Assembly: GCA_014377915.1 (NCBI GenBank)
Contig: JACMOT010000616.1
Location: 1 to 5,380 of the forward strand
DNA: 5,380 nucleotides
Direction: 5' to 3'
DNA from: Tardiphaga sp.
GTDB lineage: Bacteria > Pseudomonadota > Alphaproteobacteria > Rhizobiales > Xanthobacteraceae
The notes beneath the pieces are model-generated. The model was given only the letters and a program-made list of their open reading frames with translations. It did no database searches and was not told the origin of the DNA. Each line of letters begins with the position of its first letter. Within the stretch, counting starts at the first letter, position 1. Of the stretch, positions 1 to 5,380 are shown one piece after another. Position numbers and translations under genes: made by a program.

Positions 1-9
1 GCGCTTCAT
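1..9 (-). CDS. Transposase, first three codons only (partial)
   Basis: ATG AAG CGC on the minus strand, starting at 9, with a purine-rich GGGGGCGGG immediately upstream (about 9-18) as a possible ribosome binding site. If the IS1182-like end is correct, this is the transposase start codon and the rest lies left of the window. Three codons cannot prove a gene; the call depends on the adjacent terminal-repeat-like sequence. Confidence 0.35.
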
Positions 10-68
10 CCCGCCCCCAGGGCTGATGGTCAGAATTCTAGGCTGCTTCGGGGTTTTCACACAGGCTC
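1..68 (-). mobile_element. Outer end of an IS1182-like insertion sequence (runs off left edge)
   Basis: Read on the minus strand, the segment begins near position 68 with GAGCCTGTGTGAAAAC, which resembles the 'GGCTGTGTGAAAAC' terminal repeat I associate with IS1182-family elements. About 45 bases further in is a G-rich stretch and then ATG AAG CGC (9-1). These codons read MKR, the usual start of IS1182-type transposases (MKRF...). The combination of terminal repeat, short leader, ribosome binding site and MKR start is why I call an IS end. Only this end is visible, so no second inverted repeat or target duplication can be seen. The exact outer boundary is uncertain by a few bases. The family name comes from memory, not from a search. 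Confidence 0.45.
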
Positions 69-143
69 GGTGGGAAGCGGCCCTACCCCTGGAGCGTCGC
101 ACAGCAAGATGGGCAATAAGCAATATCGGAAATTAGAGAAGGC

Positions 144-323
144 CTAGAGATCCGCCCGAGCCTCCAAGAGGCGCTGCAGTTCCTTTTCCAAATCGGCAAC
201 TACGCTGCCGTTGTCAGGCGGTCCCCCGATGCTGGACGGAGCTTGGAGAATCTCCAACTCACGCCGCACCTTGTTGATCGCTTCGGTGAGCTCTTCACGG
301 ATCGGCATTTCGGAGTCTGACAT
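144..323 (-). CDS. Small hypothetical protein, 59 aa
   Basis: An open frame of 59 codons begins with ATG at 323 (MSDSEMPIREEL...) and ends with TAG at 146-144. AAGG lies 7 bases upstream of the ATG (331-334 on the plus strand), a good ribosome binding site. Composition is charged and amphipathic. Residues about 8-27 (EELTEAINKVRRELEILQ) and 42-58 (VADLEKELQRLLEARADL) look like two helices joined by a Gly/Pro/Ser turn (about 29-40), so a small helical hairpin or coiled-coil protein is likely. It has no signal peptide, membrane segment or cysteine. It lies on the same strand as the cydB remnant but 189 bp beyond its stop, so it probably has its own promoter. I do not recognise the family and infer no function. 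An alternative start is M6 (308). Confidence 0.55.
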   Translation of the reverse strand: MSDSEMPIREELTEAINKVRRELEILQAPSSIGGPPDNGSVVADLEKELQRLLEARADL

Positions 324-512
324 GTCGCGACCTTAGTGGGACACCGCGGCTACGGCCAGCCCGTGCTCATCGTGTCGACCCGCCGGTGTCCGCGCCCGCG
401 TCTTAAAAGCGCGACGAAAGCCCTGGGCGCCCGGTCCGCCCAATTTACTCGCCACCAGGGTCCTCGCCTTCGACAATCCCGCCGCTCAGGGGCAGCGTCC
501 CGACGGGCGCCG

Positions 513-1088
513 TCAGTGGTAGCCGATATCCGCCCACACCTTCCCGCGGAACACCCAATACGACCAGCCAGTGTAGAGGAGGATCACCGGCAGCAGGAAC
601 AACGTGCCGACAGGCAGGAACGCCTGGGTGCTCTCCGAGGAGGCAGCCTGCCAAAGCGTATAGTGATGGGACACGATCATCGGCCAAAGACTGATGGCGA
701 TGCCAAGGTAGGACACCAGGAAAAGACCGACCGCGCCGACGAACTGCCCTGCCTCGCCGCGTCCGCTCAGAGCGCGCCAAATGAACCAGGCGAGAAGCGC
801 GGTGACGATCGGAACCGGAGCGAGGAATGCCAGGTTGGGCCAGGAAAGCCAGCGGTGCGCAATCGATGGGTCGATCGCCGGTGTCCATAGGCTGACGATG
901 ACGATGGCCGCCAACACGCCCAGCAGTGCAAAACGTCCCAGCCGCCGTGCGCGCGCCTGAAGCTCGCCCTCTGTTTTCAGCACCAGCCAGCCAGCGCCGA
1001 GCAGCGCATATCCAAACACGAGCCCGATCCCGGTCAGCAAAGAGAACGGGATGAAGCAATCGAAGCTTGAACCCACGAAATGGCGGCC
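513..1088 (-). pseudogene. cydB: cydB/cioB remnant: cytochrome bd-type quinol oxidase subunit II, 5' end missing
   Basis: The frame from GRHFVGSSFDCFIPFSLLTG (1088 downward) to the end at TGA (513) reads as the C-terminal ~190 residues of subunit II of a bd-type (cyanide-insensitive Cio-like) quinol oxidase. This inner-membrane protein pairs with the heme-bearing CydA. About five hydrophobic segments are visible. Family hallmarks include LLTGIGLVFGYALLGA, WPNLAFLAPVP, SYLGIAISLWPMIV, TLWQAA and the C-terminal YTGWSYWVFRGKV. Intact family members are roughly 330-380 residues, so about the first 140-190 are absent. Upstream of GRH the frame stays open to an ATG at 1157 but reads Arg/Ser/Ala-rich sequence unlike CydB, so homology stops near 1088. 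No cydA lies beside it. The 3' end is intact, and a truncated product would lack the first membrane segments. I am confident of the family and fairly confident it is non-functional. Confidence 0.85.
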
Positions 1089-1159
1089 CGCAGCGCTTCG
1101 TGCTGCTGACCCACTAGCCGAGCGCCGCCAGGCCCGTGAGGCCATCCATGGAGCCAATC
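1089..1159. other. Breakpoint segment between cydB and VIT remnants
   Basis: CydB similarity on the minus strand ends near 1088, and the VIT remnant starts at 1160 on the plus strand. The 70 bases between are probably the original 5' flank of the VIT gene. GGAG at 1150-1153 sits 6 bases before its ATG. No conserved protein signal is seen in any frame, and no inverted repeat or IS end is visible here, so the mechanism that removed the cydB 5' end is not evident. Confidence 0.4.
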
Positions 1160-1282
1160 ATGAACCGCCCCCGATCGCACTTGGAGCGACACCTCGTCCA
1201 GCGGATCGGTTGGCTCAGAGCCGCTGTTCTTGGGGCGAATGACGGCATCCTCTCGACCGCGAGCTTGCTCGTCGGGGTGGCG
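1160..1282 (+). pseudogene. VIT/CCC1-family Fe/Mn transporter remnant, N-terminal 41 codons
   Basis: ATG at 1160 has a good ribosome binding site (GGAG, 1150-1153, 6-base spacing). It opens a frame containing [19 protein letters not shown] and [10 protein letters not shown], the N-terminus and first membrane helix of the VIT1/CCC1 family. Intact members are about 230 residues with five membrane helices and carry iron or manganese across the membrane. Similarity stops abruptly after GVA (residue 41, base 1282). The frame then continues for 12 unrelated codons to TAG at 1319-1321. About 80% of the gene is missing, so transport activity is not expected, although the start signals are intact and a 53-residue peptide could still be made. 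The sequence after 1282 matches an ECF sigma factor in another frame, so this is a deletion or recombination junction. Confidence 0.8.
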
Positions 1283-1492
1283 AATATCTGCTTGGCGAGC
1301 GTACAACCCGCATCCGATTAGCCTTATAGGAACTACAAGCCCCGCAGGCTGAAGTGCTGCGTATGCCGTTCTTCGCTGAGCACCCCCCACACCGAAATCG
1401 CCACGGCCTTGAATCTGCCTCTTGGCACGGTGAAGTCTCGCTTGCGCTTGGCGATGCTACGACTCCGGACAATTCTCTGCGACGAGATTTGA
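1282..1492 (+). pseudogene. ECF sigma factor remnant (region 4) with stop codon and frameshift
   Basis: Starting near 1282, one plus frame reads [10 protein letters not shown], a TAG stop (1327-1329), then ELQAPQAEVLRMPFFAEHP. After the C6 run at 1383-1388 the reading must shift by one base to continue as HTEIATALNLPLGTVKSR (1394-1441), then LRLAMLRLRTIL and a TGA at 1490-1492. Joined, this is region 4 of an ECF (sigma-70 family) factor. The HTH that reads the -35 element is visible as EIA...LNLPLGTVKSR. Deleting one C from the run restores a continuous frame, so the lesion looks like a one-base insertion in a homopolymer. Region 2 (core binding and -10 recognition) is absent, so this cannot act as a sigma factor. 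The subgroup resembles RpoE/ChrR-like ECFs, but this is uncertain. The native 3' end is preserved. Confidence 0.8.
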
Positions 1493-1530
1493 ATACTCTC
1501 GACCTCGCCGAGTTCTGCCCAATTCCTGGT

Positions 1531-1561
1531 GATCCAAACTTTCGAGGGATCGAAATGGATT
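1531..1561. terminator. Hairpin between convergent genes, possible terminator
   Basis: ATCCA (1532-1536) pairs with TGGAT (1556-1560), and TTTCGA (1540-1545) pairs with TCGAAA (1550-1555). The loop is GGGA (GNRA-type on the plus strand) and AAC is bulged at 1537-1539. G1531-T1561 can add a wobble pair. The structure lies 18 bases beyond the bphP stop and about 40 bases beyond the sigma remnant stop, where a terminator for either strand would be expected. Neither strand has a U-run directly after the stem, so a canonical intrinsic terminator is doubtful. It may instead be an RNA 3'-end stabilising stem. Confidence 0.35.
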
Positions 1562-1578
1562 GGTGGACTACGGGTTTG

Positions 1579-4239
1579 TCAGGAAGAGCGTACGAGACCA
1601 GCATCGAGCACCAGCTGTTCGGCCCGCGCTGCCGCGATGGCCTGTCGAAGCCGCTGCTCTAGTTCGCCGTCTCGAAATGGCTTGCCGACCACCAGGCTAC
1701 CCGCAAGGAAGCCCGGCAACAGGCTGGCGACATCATAGCCCGTGCTGAAGACAAACGGGATGCCTCGCTCCTTGAGCAGAGCGGCCACATCCCAGGACAT
1801 TTCACCGTCCAGATTGACGTCAAGCAGGGCGGCATCGAAGGTTTCCGACTCGGCCAAGATCATCGCCTCGGCTTTGCGCGTCGCCGGGCCCACAATCTCC
1901 CACCCGAGATCGTCGAACACACCTTCAAGTGACATAACTAGGAGAAAGGAGTCCTCGACGACCAAAATCCGCAACGGCTCCAACCCGGCTTCCGGCGTCA
2001 TCTGGACGACTACCGGCGCGTCAGCGCGTGGTGCCCGGCTCTCCACCTCGGATTGAGAGACCGACGACAGGGGTAGGAAGATTTCGCACACGACCCCGGT
2101 GTGTAGATAATGGATGTTGGCTCTCCCGCCTGTCTCCATGGCAAGGGCGCGCTCGATAAGCGTTGAACCGAAGCCCCGCCGTGTAGGTGGCCCGACGGGC
2201 GGCCCTCCCGCCTCGCTCCATGACAGCTCGATACCGCCGTCGTCCCCACGGCGCCAATGCACCGCGACCCGGCCGCCCGGCGTGAGCAGGGCGCCGTATT
2301 TGGCCGCGTTCGTCGCCAATTCGTGGATCGCCAGTGATAGCGAAAGCGCCGATTTCGGGGTCAGCAGCACATCTGTTCCGGTTAGTGTCACCGCGAAGTG
2401 CCCATTTGCGTAGGGGTTGAGTTCCTCGCGTAGCAACCTGTCGATCGAGACACCTTCCCAGCGGCTCTGGGATAAAAGGCTGTGCGCTTTGGCCATCGAT
2501 TGGATCCGGCCGTCCAGACCCGCGACAAATCCGCTGAGCGTGTCGGCGCTGCGGCTCGTCTGCACGACCAGTGCCTGAATATTTGCGATCGTATTCTTCA
2601 CCCGATGGTCCAGCTCTGCCATCAACAGTTGGTCGCGCTCCGCCACCCGCTTGCGTTCGCGGGCGGCGGTGTTGATGCGCCGCAACACGACATGCAGGAG
2701 AGAGACGCGCAGGTCGAAGGCTGCGTCTAGATCAGCGGGCGTCCAGGGCAGGCAGCGCCCGCGGACCGTTTCCTTCCAGACCTCGAACGATTTCCGAGGG
2801 CTTAGCCGGTCACCATTCGGGCCGCTCGTCACCAGCTTTTTGGGCTCGCCGGCCCAGTTGGCGGTCGCCACGATTTCGGGCCTAAACCAGACTATGAAGT
2901 CAGACGGCTCTGGAGACACCGAGATCGCCAGGATGCCGGCCGATACGCCGGCGAAGGCTGCAGCCTCAGGCCAAAGCTCGCCTAACCGGTCGGTGGAAAA
3001 CACACTCTCATCCTTGAGAATACGCGTGTTCAGCCATTCAATCAGGGACTCGATCTGCGACTTAGATGGAGTAAATCCCAGAAAGGTGAGCTGCCCTTTC
3101 ACGCTGACGGCGACGCCGCCTTGTCGCGACCCGTCAAGGGAGGCGTCGCCACCATGGATGTAGTCGAGCAAATTAGGCGATTGTTGGGTGAGCCCAATGG
3201 CGTAGTCGTCGGCGCCGGCCAGGTTCAGCATCAGGTTCTGAAGCACCATCCGACTGGCGAGTCGTTCTTCGAATTGCTCGCCGTTCTCGCGCGCTTCGAG
3301 CTGCAAGGAGAACATGGAGCCAAACAGTTCGCAGATCGCGCGCAGGTGCCGCGGCAATATCCGCGGGCTGTAGTTATGGCACGCAATGAGCCCCCAGAGC
3401 TTTCCGTGGCGAATGATCGAGATCGACATCGAGGCGTCGATACCCATGTTCCGCAGGTATTCCCGATGGATCGGCGACACGTCGCGCAGGATAGCCTGGC
3501 TCATGTCCAACGGCTGTCCGGTGCGCGGATTGTCAACCGGGGTGAGCGGAGAAGGGTCGTAGTTGACCTGAGTGATCAGCCGCAGCCAGTTCTTCACGTA
3601 AAGTGCGCGCGCCTGCGGTGGAATATCGGCCGCCGGATAGTGCAGGTCGAGGAACGGTTCGAGATGTTCCTGGCGGCTTTCGGCGATCACCCAGCCGGAG
3701 TCGTCTTGCATGAAGCGGTAGACCAAGACGCGGTCATATCGGGCGACGCTGCGCACCCTGTCAGCGGCAAGCTGGCAAAGCCCCTGCAGCGTGACCGCCG
3801 CATCGAGCCCCTGGACCATCTCGTGTACGCCGGCGAGCGGATCGGCGGCAAAGCGGTCTGCGGTGTCAGCCGCCTCGAATTCCAGGACGAGCGACCCGCC
3901 ACTGCGGTGCAGGCTCGCGTCGAGGGGCAGGTTTGGCACGACTCGCAGAAGTGGATCGAGCAAATGGCGCGGCTTCGTAAGCTCGGAGCTCGCAGCCAAC
4001 GCACGCAGGTTTTCCACTTGGTCGCTTCGAAAAATCTCGGTTGCGGATCGCCCGAGTAATTCGACGAGCGACGCGCCAAGCAGGCCTGACGTATCGCCTG
4101 CAGCCTGGAGCACATCGAGCGTATCGGGGTCCAGCACCAGCATCGCACCATGCGGCAGGATGGCCCCCGGGATGTGGATGGGCTCTTGAGCGCAGTTCGT
4201 GATGTCGAGCGTCGTCGGCGTGGGTTCGGATTTAGCCAT
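1579..4239 (-). CDS. bphP: Bacteriophytochrome with HWE histidine kinase and C-terminal receiver domain
   Basis: An 886-residue cytoplasmic red/far-red photoreceptor kinase. ATG at 4239 is chosen because it overlaps the bphO stop (ATGGCTAA), has GGAG 11 bases upstream, and places the biliverdin-binding Cys (C16, in NCAQEPIHIPGAI) at the normal distance. Domains: PAS about 17-125; GAF 148-315, with Y174, PAADIP (202-207, usually PASDIP), H258, Y261 and CHNYSPR (H288), so the chromophore pocket residues are present; PHY about 325-515, with tongue motifs WFRPE (451-455) and PRKSF (481-485); HWE-type kinase about 535-725, with phospho-acceptor H545 (DHRVKN), N-box HELATNA (H639), WSE (674-676) and GFG (689-691); receiver 756-870, with D763, phospho-acceptor D807, T833 and K853. 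The kinase motifs define the HWE family rather than HisKA. There is no output domain, so the signal must leave through a phosphotransfer partner encoded elsewhere. This architecture is known, for example in Agrobacterium Agp2-like proteins. Whether the ground state is Pr or Pfr cannot be told from sequence. Confidence 0.96.
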   Translation of the reverse strand: MAKSEPTPTTLDITNCAQEPIHIPGAILPHGAMLVLDPDTLDVLQAAGDTSGLLGASLVELLGRSATEIFRSDQVENLRALAASSELTKPRHLLDPLLRVVPNLPLDASLHRSGGSLVLEFEAADTADRFAADPLAGVHEMVQGLDAAVTLQGLCQLAADRVRSVARYDRVLVYRFMQDDSGWVIAESRQEHLEPFLDLHYPAADIPPQARALYVKNWLRLITQVNYDPSPLTPVDNPRTGQPLDMSQAILRDVSPIHREYLRNMGIDASMSISIIRHGKLWGLIACHNYSPRILPRHLRAICELFGSMFSLQLEARENGEQFEERLASRMVLQNLMLNLAGADDYAIGLTQQSPNLLDYIHGGDASLDGSRQGGVAVSVKGQLTFLGFTPSKSQIESLIEWLNTRILKDESVFSTDRLGELWPEAAAFAGVSAGILAISVSPEPSDFIVWFRPEIVATANWAGEPKKLVTSGPNGDRLSPRKSFEVWKETVRGRCLPWTPADLDAAFDLRVSLLHVVLRRINTAARERKRVAERDQLLMAELDHRVKNTIANIQALVVQTSRSADTLSGFVAGLDGRIQSMAKAHSLLSQSRWEGVSIDRLLREELNPYANGHFAVTLTGTDVLLTPKSALSLSLAIHELATNAAKYGALLTPGGRVAVHWRRGDDGGIELSWSEAGGPPVGPPTRRGFGSTLIERALAMETGGRANIHYLHTGVVCEIFLPLSSVSQSEVESRAPRADAPVVVQMTPEAGLEPLRILVVEDSFLLVMSLEGVFDDLGWEIVGPATRKAEAMILAESETFDAALLDVNLDGEMSWDVAALLKERGIPFVFSTGYDVASLLPGFLAGSLVVGKPFRDGELEQRLRQAIAAARAEQLVLDAGLVRSS

Positions 4240-4858
4240 CTGTCGCACTGCTCCAACCGGACAGCCAGCTTTCGAAGACGGCAAACGTCTCCAGCGCGGC
4301 TCCAATGATCTTGGTCCTTACCACCGGATCGCCCGAACCCGCCGAAAGCTGTGAAAGATAGCGCCTCCAAGCCTCCCCCGTGCCGGAACCACGGCCAAGG
4401 AAAAACCGGCGGCCGTTGATCGCGTCCGGACCGAGGAGCCGGTCGAGGCTGCGACCGAGTTCCCGCCCGCCGAGCGCTGATCCCTCGACGACATAAAGCG
4501 CGCCCAGCCGCGTTTCGGCGGTCTTAAGACACGGAATGCCATTGCACAGGGCGGGCGCGGCCGGCGCCTTAAAGTCAACGCCTAGAGACCGAAGATCATC
4601 CTCCAGCCACGCGCTACGATCATGACCGATATCAGCGGCCGTTTCGAACGGGAGGTAAAAGCCGTAAAGGCGAATAATCAGGCGTCGGTATGACGCGATA
4701 TCGATCGTGGCGTTCTGGATCGCCGCGAATCCGTCGTGACGGTGGAGCCGTTGGTGAACTTCGTGGGTAGCTTCTCGTATGACCCAGCGAAACGCCGTAC
4801 CCCCCCCCGCGGCTGCAGGATTACTCAAGCGAGCATCGGGGTTGATCAGCTGATCCAT
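4232..4858 (-). CDS. bphO: Bacteriophytochrome-associated heme oxygenase
   Basis: A 208-residue soluble heme oxygenase that converts heme to biliverdin, iron and CO, supplying the chromophore for the BphP encoded directly downstream. The proximal heme ligand is H35, in REATHEVHQRLH, matching the EAT-x-x-x-H pattern of the family. The distal helix carries YVVEGSALGGRELGR (122-136) with the flexible glycines G126, G130 and G131. Length is normal for BphO. The start is ATG at 4858. A TTG two codons upstream (4864) has a better-spaced GGAG (10 bases, against 16 for the ATG), so the true start is uncertain by two residues. The 3' end overlaps bphP by 8 bases, implying co-transcription and translational coupling. 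The N-terminal leader (residues 9-21) is low complexity and contains a run of eight G (4801-4808) encoding part of the Ala/Gly stretch. Confidence 0.95.
   Translation of the reverse strand: MDQLINPDARLSNPAAAGGGTAFRWVIREATHEVHQRLHRHDGFAAIQNATIDIASYRRLIIRLYGFYLPFETAADIGHDRSAWLEDDLRSLGVDFKAPAAPALCNGIPCLKTAETRLGALYVVEGSALGGRELGRSLDRLLGPDAINGRRFFLGRGSGTGEAWRRYLSQLSAGSGDPVVRTKIIGAALETFAVFESWLSGWSSATDG
4251..4254 (-). promoter_or_regulatory. Ribosome binding site of bphP, inside bphO
   Basis: GGAG on the minus strand lies 11 bases before the bphP ATG (4239) and within the last codons of bphO. It supports the start at 4239 over the upstream in-frame start at 4305. Because it sits inside bphO, initiation is probably helped by ribosomes finishing bphO. 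Confidence 0.55.
4801..4808 (-). repeat. G8 homopolymer within the 5' end of bphO
   Basis: Eight C on the plus strand (eight G in the bphO mRNA) fall at codons 18-20, before the conserved heme oxygenase fold. A change of one base here would frameshift bphO and, through coupling, lower bphP expression. It could be a slippage site or simply a sequencing-error hotspot. The present length keeps the frame open. Confidence 0.8.
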
Positions 4859-5057
4859 CCACAATTGCGAGCTGCTCCAGCATCGCGAGCAAAATGCTTC
4901 CGATCTAAAGTCCGCCAGCTGGTTATTAGTTTTGCTCCAAAAATACTCTGAATCGAACCAGATTAATTGTGAACTCAGTATAAATGCTCAGGCCGGGCTA
5001 TGGTTCCAATACAAAAATCTAGGTAATCTGGACACAATCCTAAAGAACAGCATAAAT
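4859..5057 (-). promoter_or_regulatory. AT-rich intergenic region, presumed bphOP promoter region
   Basis: The 199 bases between the recombinase stop and bphO are visibly more AT-rich than their surroundings and hold no convincing gene. As the only non-coding stretch upstream of bphOP, they probably contain its promoter. The best single -10-like hexamer on the minus strand is TATACT (4977-4982), but no -35 sits at a proper distance (TTGGAA is 21 bases away), so no promoter is assigned. An 8-bp inverted repeat, CCAGATTA (4959-4966) and TAATCTGG (5024-5031), is present; in AT-rich DNA this length can arise by chance. No terminator is seen after the recombinase gene. Confidence 0.35.
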
Positions 5058-5380
5058 TCAAATCCTCACCCGTTCGATCTCATCCAGGCTGACCTGATCG
5101 GCTTGGCGATCATAGAGCTGCGTTGTGCGCGTCGAAACATGGTTGGCCATCGCCGCCGCGTTCTCCAGCGTGCCGCCATTCTTCAGGTAGGCGGTGATGC
5201 CGGTCGCTCGGAAGGTGTGATTGCCGATCTTGGTGGCGATGCCGGCACCGGCGGCGCGGCGGCCGATCATGGCGTAAGCGTTGGCCTGGGGCAGAGGTGT
5301 AGCGGTCAGCACCCCCCTGCCCCGCTCAATGGTGCGGAACAGTGGTCCCTTCGGATCGCCGCGCAAGGCGCAGCCGTCGA
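5058..5380 (-). CDS. Tyrosine recombinase/integrase, C-terminal part (5' end outside window)
   Basis: The last 106 residues of a phage-integrase-family (tyrosine) recombinase, a DNA strand-exchange enzyme. The frame is open to the right edge, and the codons before the TTG at 5366 (reading DGCA) continue the same protein, so this is a fragment of a longer gene, not a small ORF. Visible catalytic residues, numbered from the edge, are H54 and R57 in GNHTFRATGITAYLKNGG, H80 in ANHVSTRTTQ, and the nucleophile Y89 in QLYDR. These cover box II of the family; the first catalytic Arg would lie upstream. TGA is at 5060-5058. Such recombinases are frequent on alphaproteobacterial plasmids and integrated elements, often in groups. 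The same-strand bphO begins 199 bp downstream, so this gene could mark a mobile-element edge. Confidence 0.9.
   Translation of the reverse strand, partial: DGCALRGDPKGPLFRTIERGRGVLTATPLPQANAYAMIGRRAAGAGIATKIGNHTFRATGITAYLKNGGTLENAAAMANHVSTRTTQLYDRQADQVSLDEIERVRI

Noticed and set aside
380..512. Terminator or cydX-like small gene after cydB
   Set aside because: Only a 4-bp CGCG stem and GC-rich self-complementary bits are present, with no U-run; the only ATG on that strand opens a six-codon frame.
336..890. 184-codon plus-strand open frame
   Set aside because: It lies largely opposite the cydB remnant, is Arg/Pro-rich and shows no family signal; the minus strand clearly encodes CydB.
445..1059. 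204-codon minus-strand open frame overlapping cydB
   Set aside because: Same strand in another frame, starting at TTG, with a composition typical of out-of-frame GC-rich DNA.
3400..3420. CHN instead of CHH in the BphP chromophore pocket (N289)
   Set aside because: The functionally important first His (H288) is kept and Asn at the next position also occurs in plant phytochromes, so it is not a sign of lost function.
3121..4059. 312-codon plus-strand open frame
   Set aside because: Antisense to the GAF/PHY part of bphP, which has full domain conservation; long antisense frames are common in GC-rich genes.
3687..4370. 227-codon minus-strand open frame across the bphO/bphP join
   Set aside because: An Arg/Ser-rich out-of-frame shadow of bphP and bphO.
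4940..4965. GGTTCGATTC on the minus strand, like a tRNA T-loop
   Set aside because: The flanking five bases do not pair to form a T-stem and no acceptor or anticodon arm is visible, so there is no tRNA or tRNA-fragment att site.
4980..5008. GGAAC on the minus strand as the -35 of an EcfG stress promoter upstream of bphO
   Set aside because: No CGTT-like -10 occurs at 16-18 bases; the corresponding sequence is ATTT.

Overview
The window looks like accessory DNA of a GC-rich alphaproteobacterium, most plausibly a sphingomonad. This rests on the high GC content, the bphO-bphP operon with an HWE-kinase-receiver phytochrome, and the type of tyrosine recombinase. It is an inference from protein families; no rRNA or housekeeping gene is present to confirm it.

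Layout, left to right. (a) Positions 1-68 look like the outer end of an IS1182-like insertion sequence whose transposase runs off the left edge on the minus strand. (b) A 59-codon minus-strand ORF (144-323) of unknown function, predicted to be helical, has a good ribosome binding site. (c) Positions 513-1492 are a cluster of broken genes: the 3' part of a cydB/cioB-type oxidase subunit II gene (minus), the first 41 codons of a VIT/CCC1-family metal transporter gene (plus), and region 4 of an ECF sigma factor gene (plus) carrying a stop codon and a frameshift. The sigma remnant abuts the VIT remnant near 1282; the cydB remnant ends about 70 bp before the VIT start. (d) A hairpin (1531-1561) lies in the convergent gap between the sigma remnant and bphP. 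(e) The one intact functional unit is a minus-strand operon: bphO (heme oxygenase, 4232-4858) overlaps bphP (bacteriophytochrome, 1579-4239) by 8 bases. (f) An AT-rich gap of about 200 bp follows. (g) The 3' end of a tyrosine recombinase gene (minus) runs off the right edge.

How it works together: BphO should cleave heme to biliverdin, which BphP attaches through an N-terminal cysteine (C16) to become a red/far-red photoreceptor. BphP passes the signal to its own HWE histidine kinase module and carries a C-terminal receiver domain, but has no DNA-binding output. The downstream partner is therefore encoded elsewhere. A PhyR-type general stress pathway is possible, but nothing in the window shows it. 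The operon sits between a recombinase gene and a patch of gene debris beside an IS end, which fits a mobile or rearranged region carrying a photosensor cassette.

No clearly new biological system was found. The points most worth a second look are the triple gene-remnant junction, the G8 tract inside bphO, and the recombinase/photosensor adjacency. Positions 324-512 and 69-143 hold no feature I can support.
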